Shown here piece after piece: positions 25,429 to 39,565 of a DNA stretch of 62,006 bases. Origin of the DNA: Leucobacter sp. wl10 (GTDB taxonomy: Bacteria; Actinomycetota; Actinomycetes; Actinomycetales; Microbacteriaceae). Under the pieces are notes generated by a model. It had not been told where the DNA came from. It was given only the letters and a program-made list of their open reading frames with translations, and did not search any database. The stretch is taken from contig NZ_KZ984007.1 of NCBI RefSeq assembly GCF_003569785.1, forward strand, positions 1 through 62,006, read 5' to 3'. Every line of letters starts with the position of its first letter. The stretch's first letter is position 1. A program made the translations under genes and the position numbers.

Positions 25429-25806
25429 TCAGCTGAAGCTGTCGCCGCAGGCGCAGCTGCCCTGCGCGTTGGGGTTGTCGATGGTGAACCCCTGCTTCTG
25501 GATCGTGTCCTCGAAGTCGATCGTGGCGCCGCCCAGGTAGGGCACGCTCATCGCGTCGACCACCACCTCGACCCCGCCGAAGTCGACGACCGCATCGTTC
25601 TCGAGCTCGCGCTCGTCGAAGAACAGCTGGTAGATGAGGCCCGAGCAGCCTCCGGGCTGCACGGCGATGCGGAGGCGCAGATCGTCGCGCCCCTCCTGCA
25701 GCAGCAGGCTGCGCACCTTCTCGCGGGCGGCCTCGCTCAGCAGCACGCCGTGGGCCCCTTCGGGAGCCGCGACGTGCCCCTCCGCGGCGATCGTGTCTGT
25801 GCTCAT
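25429..25806 (-). CDS. erpA: HesB/IscA-type iron-sulfur carrier protein
   Basis: A 125-residue A-type carrier that passes iron-sulfur clusters to target enzymes. The three conserved Cys are present: Cys54 in QPGGCSGLIYQ and Cys118 and Cys120 in SCACGDSF. An N-terminal extension of about 20 residues is typical of actinobacteria. It is upstream of ctaC in the same direction with 136 bases between, and the neighbouring Rieske protein is an obvious cluster user. Confidence 0.9.
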   Translation of the reverse strand: MSTDTIAAEGHVAAPEGAHGVLLSEAAREKVRSLLLQEGRDDLRLRIAVQPGGCSGLIYQLFFDERELENDAVVDFGGVEVVVDAMSVPYLGGATIDFEDTIQKQGFTIDNPNAQGSCACGDSFS

Positions 25807-25968
25807 GCCTACTCCTCACGTGTCGATCCGATGCTGCCAGTCTACCGCCGCAACCGAGGACGCGGGGAGACGGAGGAGGGTCGCGGGGCGGTATCCTGGT
25901 GGGAATCGTCGGCGCGGAGCCGGCGCCGCGAACATCGAGCGCATCACGCGCGGAGCGAGAGGACAGGC

Positions 25969-26547
25969 GTGGCGAAGAAGGGCGTTGAGAACGCAGCCGA
26001 CGCGAACGAGCAGGGGGCGAACGACCGCGGAGCGGTCGGCAAGGGCCGTCCCACGCCGTCGCGCAAGCAGGCCGAGGCCGCGAACGCCCGCCCCATCGTG
26101 GGGTCGAGGGACAAGGCGGCGATCAAGGAGCAGCGTCGGCAGCAGGCGACGGCCCGCGAGCGCGCCAGGGTCGGCATGATGCAGGGCGACGAGCGCTTCC
26201 TCGGTCCGCGCGACAGGGGGCCGCAGCGGCGATACGTGCGCGACTACGTCGACGCGCGCTGGAGCGTCGGCGAGCTGCTCATCCCCATGATGCTGGTCGT
26301 GCTCGTCATGACCTTCATCCCGGGGGTCGTGCAGGTCATCAGCCTCATCGTGATCTGGGCCTTCGTCGCCCTGGCGATCCTCGACGCCGCCCTCCTGGGC
26401 TTCCGGCTCAGGCGGCTGCTGGGCGCCAAGTTCGGAGAGGATCGGGTCCAGCCGGGCTTCCGCTGGTACGCTGCCATGCGCGCCTTCCAGTTCCGCCCCC
26501 TGCGAGTGCCGAAGCCGCAGGTGAAGCGCGGGCAGCGCCCGGCGTGA
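25969..26547 (+). CDS. DUF3043 membrane protein
   Basis: A 192-residue actinobacterial protein of unknown function. A charged N-terminal region carries the family hallmark GKGRPTPSRKQAEAANARP and a basic stretch (about 25-80), then RYVRDYVDARWSVGE, then two membrane helices (about 103-123 and 125-146), and a basic C-terminus. The GTG at 25969 has AGAGGA five to six bases upstream. It is divergent from erpA across 162 bases and converges on pyrD. Confidence 0.88.
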   Translation: MAKKGVENAADANEQGANDRGAVGKGRPTPSRKQAEAANARPIVGSRDKAAIKEQRRQQATARERARVGMMQGDERFLGPRDRGPQRRYVRDYVDARWSVGELLIPMMLVVLVMTFIPGVVQVISLIVIWAFVALAILDAALLGFRLRRLLGAKFGEDRVQPGFRWYAAMRAFQFRPLRVPKPQVKRGQRPA

Positions 26548-26548
26548 G

Positions 26549-26563
26549 CCGGGGCCTCCCCGG
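26549..26563. terminator. Small hairpin between converging DUF3043 and pyrD
   Basis: CCGGGG and CCCCGG pair around a three-base loop just after the DUF3043 stop. It is symmetric and could slow both converging transcripts. It has no T run, so its strength is doubtful. Confidence 0.35.
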
Positions 26564-26565
26564 GA

Positions 26566-27615
26566 TCAGCGCGCCGCGTTGCCGCGCCAGGCGGCGCGGC
26601 GCAGCCCGCGATTGATGTCTCGGGCCCACAGCGGGCCCTCGTAGATGAACGCCGTGAAGCCCTGCACCAGCGTGGCTCCGGCGCGCAGCCGCTCGAGCAC
26701 GTCTGCCGCGGTCGTCACCCCGCCCACGGAGACCACGCAGAACCCGGGGTCGGGTGCGGAGGCGCGGATGCGGCGCAGCACCTCCAGCGAGCGCTCGCGC
26801 AGCGGTGCGCCCGACAGCCCGCCGGCCCCCATGCGCTCGATCGCGGCCTCCGACTCGCGCAGCCCCTCGCGCGAGACCGTCGTGTTGGTCGCGATGATCC
26901 CGTCGAGCCCGAGCCGTACGGCCAGGGCCACGATGCCGTCGATCTGCTCGTCCTCCATGTCTGGGGCGATCTTCACTAGCAGCGGCGTGCCGCCCGCGGC
27001 GTCTCGCACGGACGCGAGGAGCGGCTCCAGCATCTCGAGCTCCTGGAGCCCGCGCAGGCCGGGCGTGTTGGGCGAGCTCACGTTCACCGCGAGGTAGTCG
27101 GAGATCGGCGCGAGTCGTCGCGCGCTCCAGACGTAGTCCTGCGCCGCGTCCTCGACCTCGGTGACCCGGCTCTTGCCGATGTTGACGCCGATCACGGGCC
27201 GGCGGCGCGAGAGGCGCGCCCGCTCCACCCGGGCCACGGCCGCGGCCGATCCCCCGTTGTTGAAGCCCATGCGGTTGATGAGACCCAGGTCGGACACGAG
27301 GCGGAACATGCGCGGCTTCGGGTTGCCGGGCTGCGCGTGGCGCGTGAGCGTGCCCACCTCGACGTGGCCGAAGCCGAGAGCACCCAGACCGAGCATCCCC
27401 TCGGCGTTCTTGTCGAAGCCCGCCGCGAGCCCGAAGGGGCTGGGAAACTCGACGCCGAGCGCGCGCACTCGCAGCGAGGGGTCCGGCGCGCAGAGCCGTC
27501 GCACGGCGCCGCCGAGCAGCGGCGCGGCCCGGATCACCAGGAACGCGAGGTGGTGCGCCCGCTCGGGATCCATCCGCCGCAGCACGGTCTTGAACAGCAG
27601 CGGGTACAGACGCAT
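26566..27615 (-). CDS. pyrD: Dihydroorotate dehydrogenase (quinone), class 2
   Basis: A 349-residue membrane-associated flavoenzyme that oxidises dihydroorotate to orotate with menaquinone in pyrimidine synthesis. It has the N-terminal helical segment of class 2 enzymes (about 1-45), then GLAAGFDKNAE, GHVEVGTLT, INRMGFNN, VNVSSPNTPGLR (catalytic Ser region) and GFTAFIYEGP at the FMN end. Start ATG 27615 lies six bases after the nrdR stop, which discards the long upstream frame. Confidence 0.95.
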   Translation of the reverse strand: MRLYPLLFKTVLRRMDPERAHHLAFLVIRAAPLLGGAVRRLCAPDPSLRVRALGVEFPSPFGLAAGFDKNAEGMLGLGALGFGHVEVGTLTRHAQPGNPKPRMFRLVSDLGLINRMGFNNGGSAAAVARVERARLSRRRPVIGVNIGKSRVTEVEDAAQDYVWSARRLAPISDYLAVNVSSPNTPGLRGLQELEMLEPLLASVRDAAGGTPLLVKIAPDMEDEQIDGIVALAVRLGLDGIIATNTTVSREGLRESEAAIERMGAGGLSGAPLRERSLEVLRRIRASAPDPGFCVVSVGGVTTAADVLERLRAGATLVQGFTAFIYEGPLWARDINRGLRRAAWRGNAAR

Positions 27616-27620
27616 GTGCG

Positions 27621-28097
27621 TTACTCCTCGGGCGAAGCGGAGGCGGGAGAGGCGGGGTGCGCGCGCAGCTCGGCGATCGCCGCGTCGAAGTCGGCGAGCG
27701 ATTCGAACGCCTGGTAGACGCTCGCGAAGCGCAGATAGGCGACCTCGTCGAGCTCCCGCAGGTGGGGCAGGATCGCCAGGCCGATCTCGTTCGCGTCGAA
27801 CTGGGCGATGCCGCTCGAACGCACCGACTCCTCGACCTGCTGCGCGAGCACGGCCAGGTCCGCCTCGGTCACGGGGCGCCCCTGGCAGGCCTTGCGCACC
27901 CCGCTCATCACCTTCTCGCGGCTGAACGGCTCGACGACGCCGGACCGCTTGATCACCGTGAGGCTCGCGGTCTCTGTCGTGGTGAAGCGACGGCCGCACT
28001 CGGGGCACTGCCGGCGCCGGCGGATGGAGAGGCCGTCATCGGCGGTGCGCGAATCGATCACGCGCGAGTCGGGGTGCCTGCAGAACGGGCAGTGCAT
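27621..28097 (-). CDS. nrdR: Transcriptional repressor NrdR
   Basis: A 158-residue regulator of ribonucleotide reductase genes. The zinc ribbon has Cys3, Cys6, Cys31 and Cys34 (MHCPFC and [10 protein letters not shown]), followed by an ATP-cone (about 48-138) that senses ATP/dATP. The start codon shares one base with the hisD stop, so it is translated from the same message. Confidence 0.96.
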   Translation of the reverse strand: MHCPFCRHPDSRVIDSRTADDGLSIRRRRQCPECGRRFTTTETASLTVIKRSGVVEPFSREKVMSGVRKACQGRPVTEADLAVLAQQVEESVRSSGIAQFDANEIGLAILPHLRELDEVAYLRFASVYQAFESLADFDAAIAELRAHPASPASASPEE

Positions 28098-29413
28098 CAG
28101 CGCCCCCCGCCCTCGAACCGCGCGGTCACCGCTTCACCGTGGGCCGGCAGGCCCTCGGCGCCGGCGAGGGCGAGCACAGGCGCCTCGACCTGCGCGAGAG
28201 CCGAGCGATCGTAGCTGACGATCTGCTGCGGTCGCAGGAAGGTGTGGGCGCCGAGTCCAGCGGAGAACCGTGCGGTGCCGCCGGTGGGCAGCACGTGGTT
28301 GGAGCCCGCGAGGTAGTCGCCGAGGCTCACCGGAGTGTACCCGCCGACGAAGATCGCACCGGCGTCGGTGATCCGGCCGAGCACGGCGTCGTCGTCGCGG
28401 GTCTGGATCTCGAGATGCTCAGGGGCGTAGGCGTTGCTGAGGCGCGCCGCGGTCTCGAGGTCGTCGACGAGGATCACGGCCGACTGCGGGCCGCCGAGCG
28501 CCGCGGCGACGCGGCCGGCGTGCCGGGTGCGTCGCGCGCGGGAGGCGACCTCGGCGAGCACCCGGTCCGCGAGGTCGGCGGAGTCGGTGACGAGCACGGA
28601 TGCCGCGGCCTCGTCGTGCTCGGCCTGGCTAATGAGGTCCGCGGCGATGAAGCGGGGCTCGGCCGACGCGTCGGCGATGACGAGGATCTCGGTGGTGCCC
28701 GCCTCGGAGTCGATGCCCACGCGCCCGCTCACGACGCGCTTGGCCGCGGCGACGAAGACGTTGCCCGGCCCCGTCACCACGTCGACCGGCTCGAGACCGA
28801 TCTGCGGAACGCCGTGGGCGAAGGCCGCGACGGCCCCGGCTCCCCCGATCGCGTAGACCTCGTCGACCCCGCAGAGGGCCGCCGCCCAGAGCACAGCGGG
28901 GTGCGGCAGCCCTCCGCTATCGACCTGAGCGGGTGACGCGAGCGCCAGGCCGGCCACGCCCGCCGTCTGCGCCGAGACGGCGTTCATGATGACGGAGGAG
29001 GGGTACGCGGCCTTGCCGCCCGGCGCATAGAGGCCCACTCGGGAGACGGGCTGCCAGCGCTGGCGGATCTCAGCGCCGTCGGCCATCCGCGTCACCTGCT
29101 CCGCAGGCACCTGCGCGGCCGAGGCCCGACGCAGACGGGTGATGACCTCGCGCAGCGCGGCCTCCACGGCGGGCGGGCAATCCGCCAGGGAGGCGGCGAC
29201 CGCCTCGGCCGGTACGCGCAGCGCGTGCCCCTCGACGCCGTCGAAGTCGCGGGCCTGATCCCGAAGCGCGGCCTCGCCCCGCTCGGCGACGTCTGCCACC
29301 AGCGGGCGCACGCGCTCGACGGCCTCCTCCGCGCCCACCGCGGCCCGCGGAACGAGTTTCAGCAGATCGGCGCGGGAGAGCTCTCGTCCCCGCAGATCAA
29401 TGGTTCGCATCAC
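28097..29413 (-). CDS. hisD: Histidinol dehydrogenase
   Basis: A 438-residue zinc enzyme that carries out the last two steps of histidine synthesis, L-histidinol to L-histidine with NAD. Hallmarks are [67 protein letters not shown] with the zinc and catalytic residues, and APEHLEI. Two ATG codons (29413 and 29410) are possible; the first overlaps the upstream methyltransferase stop by four bases. Confidence 0.96.
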   Translation of the reverse strand: MMRTIDLRGRELSRADLLKLVPRAAVGAEEAVERVRPLVADVAERGEAALRDQARDFDGVEGHALRVPAEAVAASLADCPPAVEAALREVITRLRRASAAQVPAEQVTRMADGAEIRQRWQPVSRVGLYAPGGKAAYPSSVIMNAVSAQTAGVAGLALASPAQVDSGGLPHPAVLWAAALCGVDEVYAIGGAGAVAAFAHGVPQIGLEPVDVVTGPGNVFVAAAKRVVSGRVGIDSEAGTTEILVIADASAEPRFIAADLISQAEHDEAAASVLVTDSADLADRVLAEVASRARRTRHAGRVAAALGGPQSAVILVDDLETAARLSNAYAPEHLEIQTRDDDAVLGRITDAGAIFVGGYTPVSLGDYLAGSNHVLPTGGTARFSAGLGAHTFLRPQQIVSYDRSALAQVEAPVLALAGAEGLPAHGEAVTARFEGGGR

Positions 29414-30963
29414 CGAACCAGTCTACCGGCCGGTGCGATCATGCCGAGCCAGGCCAGTTCGCGCGCGCCCGAGACGAGCGCCTCGCTCGCTGCGGCGACG
29501 TCGACCTCCAGCAGCGTCGCGAGCGCGTCGGCGATCTGCCCGAGCGCGAGTTCGCCGTCGCAGGCGCCGACCGCCGCAGCCAGCAGCGGGTCGGCGACCA
29601 CCCGCCTGGCGATCGGGCGGTCGATGACGAGTGAGATGGAGCGGGGCGCCTCCTCCCCCGGCGCGTGCTCGCGCTCCTCCACGACCGCGTCCGAGACCAG
29701 CCAGCGGATGGAGAGGATCTCGTCGCCGCTCATCCGCTCGGCCGCGATGCCCGCGTCGAACGCCGCCGCGAGACGGGATCCGGCCGCTTCGGCTCCGTAC
29801 CCGCCCGTCGCCTGCTCGGCGTGGACGACCGTCTCGCGAGTCCCCGCGCCACCGGGTCGGCGCACCCGGATCGCCCCGAGCCCGATCGACACGATCCTCC
29901 GCGCGGCGAAGTCCTCAAGCCACGCGTCGATGAGGCGCTCGAACTCCGGCGATCCGGGCCGCGCTCCCCCGTCTCGGGCCCAGGTCTCGGCGTACTGCGC
30001 GGGATCCACGCGGTCCCGCTCGATCGCCCAGGCGTCGAGCGGGCCGGCCGCGATCGCCGCCTCCTCGATCCAGCCGCGCACCCGCTGCAGCCCGTTGCCG
30101 CCCCACGGCGCCTCCCAGTTGGCGAGGCACAGCAGCACGCCGCCCTCGGCGAGCAGCTCGGGGCCCTCGCGCACGACCCGCTCGGCGAGGGCGTCGCCGG
30201 TCATGCCGCCGTCCCGGTACTCGTAGACGGGCACGCCGGCGGCGCGGGGGGTGATGACGAACGGCGGGTTGGAGAGTATCAGGTCGAAGCTCTCGCCCGC
30301 GACCGGTTCGAAGAGGTCGCCGCGCCGGAACTCGATGCGGGAGCCCACGCCGTTCAGTCGTGCGTTGGCCCGGGCGAACACGAGCGCGCGCTCGGAGACG
30401 TCGGTGGCGATCACACGCCCGCGCAGCGCGAGGTGCATGGCGACGATGCCGCAGCCGGTACCGAGGTCGAGGCAGACGGCCGCGTCGCGCGGCGGGGCCT
30501 GGGCGATGAGGGATCGCGTCGCGCCGCCGACCCCCATGACGTGGTCGGGCCGCGCGGGCCCGCCGCGCAGCTGGTCGTCGAGGTCGGAGAGAATCCACCA
30601 GTGCGGAGGCTGCTCGACTCGCGAGTCGGCGACCGCGACCGGGTTCAGCGACATCGCGGCCCGGTGGGCGCCGGATCCGCTCCGCTCCAGCAGCCCCAGC
30701 TCGAGAGCCCCGGCGGCGCCGAGCGCCGGCAGAGCGGCGTCGACCTCGGCTCCGCCGGCCGTCTCGCCGAGCAGGAAGAGTCGCGCGAGCGTCGCGAGCG
30801 AACTCGCGCCCCGCTCGCGGAGCGCCCTCCGCGCCGGGGCGAACACGCCGCGCTGCCGGGCGGCCTCAGCCGGCGCGCCGAGCAGCGAGGCCACAGCCTC
30901 CACCCGGTAGCCGACCGCGTCGAGATCTGCCCGCAGCCGGTCGATGAGTTCAGGGTGCACCAC
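29410..30963 (-). CDS. SAM-dependent methyltransferase (PrmC/RsmC-like, with extra N- and C-terminal domains)
   Basis: A 517-residue protein with a Rossmann methyltransferase core: motif I DLGTGCGIVAMH (166-177), ATDVSERAL, and NPPF at 232-235, the signature of enzymes methylating a planar nitrogen (RNA base or Gln). The first 110 residues form a winged-helix-like domain and the last 150 another, an actinobacterial arrangement annotated as DUF7059/DUF7782 as far as I recall. Substrate unknown, perhaps rRNA or a release factor. Coupled to hisD. Confidence 0.85.
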   Translation of the reverse strand: MVHPELIDRLRADLDAVGYRVEAVASLLGAPAEAARQRGVFAPARRALRERGASSLATLARLFLLGETAGGAEVDAALPALGAAGALELGLLERSGSGAHRAAMSLNPVAVADSRVEQPPHWWILSDLDDQLRGGPARPDHVMGVGGATRSLIAQAPPRDAAVCLDLGTGCGIVAMHLALRGRVIATDVSERALVFARANARLNGVGSRIEFRRGDLFEPVAGESFDLILSNPPFVITPRAAGVPVYEYRDGGMTGDALAERVVREGPELLAEGGVLLCLANWEAPWGGNGLQRVRGWIEEAAIAAGPLDAWAIERDRVDPAQYAETWARDGGARPGSPEFERLIDAWLEDFAARRIVSIGLGAIRVRRPGGAGTRETVVHAEQATGGYGAEAAGSRLAAAFDAGIAAERMSGDEILSIRWLVSDAVVEEREHAPGEEAPRSISLVIDRPIARRVVADPLLAAAVGACDGELALGQIADALATLLEVDVAAASEALVSGARELAWLGMIAPAGRLVR

Positions 30964-31005
30964 ACCAGACTAGGCGCTTCGCCCCCGGGCCGTCGCGGTG
31001 CGGCG

Positions 31006-31650
31006 TCAGTAGGCGACGGTGAAACGCGACCCGCGGTGCTTCGGCTCCTCGATCTCGTCGACCACCGCCGCCCCGAAGTCGGCGCCGGAGATCTCCGACC
31101 CGCCGTCCGCATCGGTCAGCAGCACGTCGCCGCCGACGCGGTACTCCCCGCGGTACTCGCCCGCGGCCCACGCGCCGAAGGTCGCGGGAGGGCTCACGAA
31201 GAACCAGTCGAGTTCGGCGGGCGCGGCGCGCAGGTCGTCGAGTACGCCGCCCATCTCCGAGGCCTCGGGCTTGACCTCCTCGGCGAAATCGGGGCCGTCC
31301 ATCACGAGCTCGCCGCCCTCGCGCTGCAGCAGCGAGCCTGCGCCCCCGATGACGCCCAGGCGCACCCCGGCCGCGGCGGCCTCCGCCGCCAGGGCGGCGA
31401 CGGCGGGGCGCACTCGGCCGACCATGTCGCCGCGGGGCGAAACCGCGACGACCACGACGTCGGCTCCGTCGAGGGCGGCCGCGCGATCCGCCGCCTCGGT
31501 GATCGATCCCTTCAGATAGCGCACGCCGCCGATCTGCTCCGCGACCTCGCCGCGGGCCATGCTCGTCACCTCGAGGCTGCGCACCGCGGCCGTCTCCACG
31601 ATGTGCGAGCCCGCGTAGCCGCTGCCGCCGATCACCGTCACCCTGGTCAT
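31006..31650 (-). CDS. NAD(P)-binding Rossmann protein (atypical SDR, NmrA/SDR-a5-like)
   Basis: A 214-residue protein starting with VTVIGGSGYAGSHIV, a GxxGxxG nucleotide-binding loop, followed by DGADVVVVAVSP and GVRLGVIGGAGSL. No YxxxK is seen, so it belongs to the atypical SDR group with NAD(P)H-binding of the NmrA/biliverdin-reductase type. Start ATG 31650 follows the only good initiation context. Role unknown. Confidence 0.82.
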   Translation of the reverse strand: MTRVTVIGGSGYAGSHIVETAAVRSLEVTSMARGEVAEQIGGVRYLKGSITEAADRAAALDGADVVVVAVSPRGDMVGRVRPAVAALAAEAAAAGVRLGVIGGAGSLLQREGGELVMDGPDFAEEVKPEASEMGGVLDDLRAAPAELDWFFVSPPATFGAWAAGEYRGEYRVGGDVLLTDADGGSEISGADFGAAVVDEIEEPKHRGSRFTVAY

Positions 31651-31774
31651 GTCGGTCCCTCCTTCGCCGAGCCCGCCGAGCGCGGGCCCACTCCCCGCAA
31701 CCCGGCACGCGCGCGCGGTATTCCCGGCACGCGGCTCCGCGCAGTCGGGCGCCGCGTCCCGGCCGGCCCGGGTT

Positions 31775-33218
31775 CTAGGCGAAGGCGCGGTCGTGGGCCG
31801 TGACCGGCGAGGGCAGCACCGTGTCGCCGGTGAGGTATGCGTCGACCGATGCGGCGGCCGCGCGCCCCTCCGCGATCGCCCACACGATGAGCGACTGGCC
31901 GCGACCGGCGTCGCCCGCGACGAAGACCCCGGGCAGCGCCGTCGCGTAGTCCCGCTGCCGCTCGAACGCTCCGCGGGAGCCGCGGGCCAGGGTGACCGCC
32001 GCGTCCTCGATCTCCTCGGGCCCGGTGAATCCCATGGCGATGAGCACGAGGTCCGCCTCGATGAGCCGCTCGGTGCCGGGAATGGGCACGCGCCCGTCCT
32101 CCGTGAAGCCGGTCTCGGCGACGCGCAGCGCGCGCACCGCCCCCTCGGCCCTGCCGACGAACTCCACGGTGGAGGCGAGGTACCGGCGTTCGCCGCCCTC
32201 CTCGTGGGAGCTCGACACCTCGAAGAGCGTGGGGTGCACCGGCCACGGCTGCGCATCGCTGCGCTCGGGAGACGGCCTGCGGCCGATCGCCAGGTTGGTC
32301 ACCGACTTCGCGCCCTGACGGTGCGCGGTGCCGATGCAGTCGGCGCCCGTGTCGCCGCCGCCGATGACGACGACGCGCTTGCCCCGGGCATCGATCGGCG
32401 TGGACTCCAGCGCACCGGTCTGCAGGCGATTCGACGCCGTGAGGTACTCCATAGCGAAGTGCACGCCGGCGAGCTCCCGCCCGGGCAGCGGCAGCTCGCG
32501 GGGCACCGTGGCCCCGGTTGCGACGACCACCGCGTCGAAGCGGCGGCGCAGCTCGCTCCACGACATGTCGCGCCCGATCTCGATGCCGCAGCGGAAGCGC
32601 GTGCCCTCCTGCTTGAGCTGCTCGATGCGGCGCGCCACGAGCTGCTTCTCGAGCTTGAAGTCGGGGATGCCGAAGCGCAGCAGACCGCCGGGCTCCTCGT
32701 CGCGCTCGTACACGGCCACCGTGTGCCCGGCGCGGGTGAGCTGCTGGGCGGCCGCGAGGCCCGCGGGGCCGGATCCGACGACCGCCACCGTCTTGCCGGT
32801 GAGCCTCGACGGCGGCTGCGGCTGCACCCAGCCGTTGGCGAACGCCTGATCGATGATGCTGTTCTCGATCTGCTTGATCGTCACCGCCGGCTGGTTGATG
32901 CCGAGCACGCACGCCGACTCGCAGGGTGCCGGGCAGGCACGGCCCGTGAACTCCGGGAAGTTGTTGGTCTCGTGCAGCCGCTCGATCGCCTCGCGCCCGC
33001 GGCCGCGGTGCATGAGGTCGTTCCACTCGGGGATGAGGTTGCCGAGCGGGCAGCCCTGGTGGCAGAACGCCACGCCGCAGTCCATGCAGCGCGAGGACTG
33101 GCGCGCGACGAGCGTGGGATCCGCGGGGTCGACGACCTCGCGCCAGTCCTTGAGCCGCAGCGCGACGGGGCGCTTGGGGGCGAGTTCGCGCTCCCGCACC
33201 TTCAGGAATCCGCGGGGA

Positions 33219-33226
<8 letters not shown>
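31775..33226 (-). CDS. gltD: Glutamate synthase small subunit
   Basis: A 483-residue NADPH-dependent FAD subunit of glutamate synthase. It has the N-terminal 4Fe-4S region CMDCGVAFCHQGCPLGN and CPAPCESAC, an FAD-binding VAVVGSGPAGLAAAQQL, and the NADP-binding VVVIGGGDTGADC, then GVFVAGDAGRGQSL near the end. It overlaps gltB by eight bases and is translationally coupled to it. Confidence 0.96.
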
Positions 33227-37826
<4,600 letters not shown>

Positions 37827-37941
37827 CGACGTCCTCTCTGATCTGCGGGACGTCGACGGCCCGGGCGGTGCCACGCTCGGAACATCGCTTCGGAACGACG
37901 ACGTCACCGCAAGGCGCGGCGGGTGGAGCTTCAAATTTACC

Positions 37942-37984
37942 ATTCGTTTCTTCGGCGAAACGAATCGGAAATCGTAGTTTCTAC
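37942..37984. promoter_or_regulatory. GlnR-like operator upstream of gltBD
   Basis: A perfect palindrome (ATTCGTTTC, six bases, GAAACGAAT; 37942-37965) contains GTTTC-n6-GAAAC, close to the actinobacterial GlnR pattern GTnAC-n6-GAAAC. A further half-site, GAAAT, follows after another six bases (37968-37972), giving an 11-base repeat spacing, and a GTAG/CTAC inverted pair lies at 37974-37984. It is 116-158 bases upstream of gltB in a 364-base gap with no gene in it. Candidate nitrogen-regulation site. Confidence 0.5.
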
Positions 37985-38190
37985 ATCAGATTCGGGAAGT
38001 TGCGCATCTTCGCCGCATATCATACGGAATCCGGAGAGCTTCACCGCAGAGGACGGAGCCGTGTAACAGATTCGAAACACCGCGGCCGCATCCGGGAAAC
38101 CGGCGCCCGAACAGAGCGCGTCCGATAGCCGAAACACCCCCTCTAGGCCGTTCAACTATCGGACGCGCACCCCGCGGCTCCCCCGGGCGT

Positions 38191-38952
38191 CTAGCCCGCG
38201 AAGCTCGAGGTGTCCCCCACCAGGCGGGTGTGGTCGGCGGGGACCGGATCGACCGCGGCGCGCGCCACCTCCGCCGCGAACTCCGAGACGTTGTAGAGCT
38301 TGCCCGCCTGCTCCCGGCGCGCCTCGATCGCACCCGGGCTGAGGCGGTTGAGCAGCGTCGCCGTTACGGTGCCCTCGATCATGTCGCCCGACACCACCGT
38401 GAAGCCGATCCCGCGCCTCTCGAGCTCCGGGATGCGCTCTCGGAGCGCGTCCTCGCCCGCGCGCTTCGAGAGGGCGACGGCCTCGTACTCGGGCATCGTC
38501 GGCGTGGTGCGGATGAAGTGCGCCTGATGGCTGGTCACGAACACCACCCGCGCGCCCTCGCCCATGAGCGGCAGCGCGGCGTCGAGCACCGCGAGCTGAG
38601 CGTCGCGGTTCAGCTTCAGCGCGTAGTCCTCCTCCACGCCGCTCTCCATGCCCCCCGAGGCGTTGAGCACGAGGATGTCGAGGCCCCCGAACTCCCGCCG
38701 TACGGCCTCCATCATGGCCGCCAGGGAATCGGGATCGGTGAGGTCGGCGCCCTGCACGATCGCGCGCACTCCGAGCTCGCCGAGCTGAGCCGCCAGCTTC
38801 TCCGCGCGCGGAGCCTTGTTGCGGAAGTTGATGACCACGTCGGCGCCCGCCTCGGCGAGGTAGCGCACCGTGTCGGCGCCGATGCCGCGCGAGGATCCCG
38901 TCACGAGCGCGCGGCGGCCGGTCAGACTACCGGGTTCAAGAATCTGTGTCAC
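38191..38952 (-). CDS. SDR-family oxidoreductase
   Basis: A 253-residue classical SDR-like protein: TGSSRGIG cofactor loop near the start, ADVVINFRNK, GADLTDPDSLAAM, LVLNASGG and a Ser in TSHQAH. The catalytic Tyr-Lys motif is unusual: MPEYEAVALSKRAG spaces Tyr and Lys by seven rather than four. GTG 38952 is favoured because GAGGAG lies about five bases upstream. Substrate unknown. Confidence 0.85.
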   Translation of the reverse strand: MTQILEPGSLTGRRALVTGSSRGIGADTVRYLAEAGADVVINFRNKAPRAEKLAAQLGELGVRAIVQGADLTDPDSLAAMMEAVRREFGGLDILVLNASGGMESGVEEDYALKLNRDAQLAVLDAALPLMGEGARVVFVTSHQAHFIRTTPTMPEYEAVALSKRAGEDALRERIPELERRGIGFTVVSGDMIEGTVTATLLNRLSPGAIEARREQAGKLYNVSEFAAEVARAAVDPVPADHTRLVGDTSSFAG

Positions 38953-39126
38953 TGATGCTCCTCGTCGTCTCGGTTGCGTGCCTTCCAGAGTAGTGGACCG
39001 CCGCGCGAAACCTCGTCGCGGGGTATCGACAAGCCCCGTCGAGCGAGTACGCTGCATGGCAAGGCGACGGCATCCGCACGACCGATGACGCCAGAGCCGC
39101 AGCTGACAGGCGAGGAGGTTCTCACC

Positions 39127-39489
39127 ATGGCCGACCGAACGCTTCGAGGAACGCGCATCGGCGCGACGAGCCTGCAGGGCGAGGAGGGCGTCGAGCTCTC
39201 CCCCAGACGAACGGTCGAGTACCTCACCGATCGCGGCACCAGCTTCTCGGTGCTCTTCGACGCCGACGCCGAGCCGCCGGCGGAGTGGGTGGACCAGAAG
39301 AGCGGCGAGGTCGGCTTCCTCGACGACGAGGCGGGGCGCGCCGCACGCGCCGAGTTCGAGGACAAGGAGTCCTCGCAGCGGACCCCGTGGGACATGCTCA
39401 TCGAGCGGCGTACGCGCGAGGAGCTCGAGGAGCTGCTCGAGGAGCGGCTGCAGCTGCTCCGAGCGCGACGCGGCAGCGCGGGCCGGTGA
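39127..39489 (+). CDS. rbpA: RNA polymerase-binding protein RbpA
   Basis: A 120-residue actinobacterial transcription factor that binds core RNA polymerase and group 1/2 sigma to stabilise open complexes. The start MADRTLRGTRIGATSLQGE and the end WDMLIERRTREELEELL, the sigma-interacting helix, are typical. The central zinc-binding Cys of some relatives are absent, as in many actinobacteria. A GC hairpin surrounds the stop codon. Confidence 0.9.
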   Translation: MADRTLRGTRIGATSLQGEEGVELSPRRTVEYLTDRGTSFSVLFDADAEPPAEWVDQKSGEVGFLDDEAGRAARAEFEDKESSQRTPWDMLIERRTREELEELLEERLQLLRARRGSAGR

Positions 39490-39497
39490 ACCGGCCC
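39480..39497 (+). repeat. Hairpin centred on the rbpA stop codon
   Basis: GGGCCGG and CCGGCCC form a perfect seven-base-pair stem with a TGAA loop holding the TGA stop. It may mark an mRNA end or slow termination. It is small and could be chance in GC-rich DNA. Confidence 0.35.
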
Positions 39498-39565
39498 GGC
39501 TGACGGCGCGACGCGCCCGGGCTGCGCGAGCCGGCCGGAGGGGCTGCGCAGGCGGACGTCGCCAT

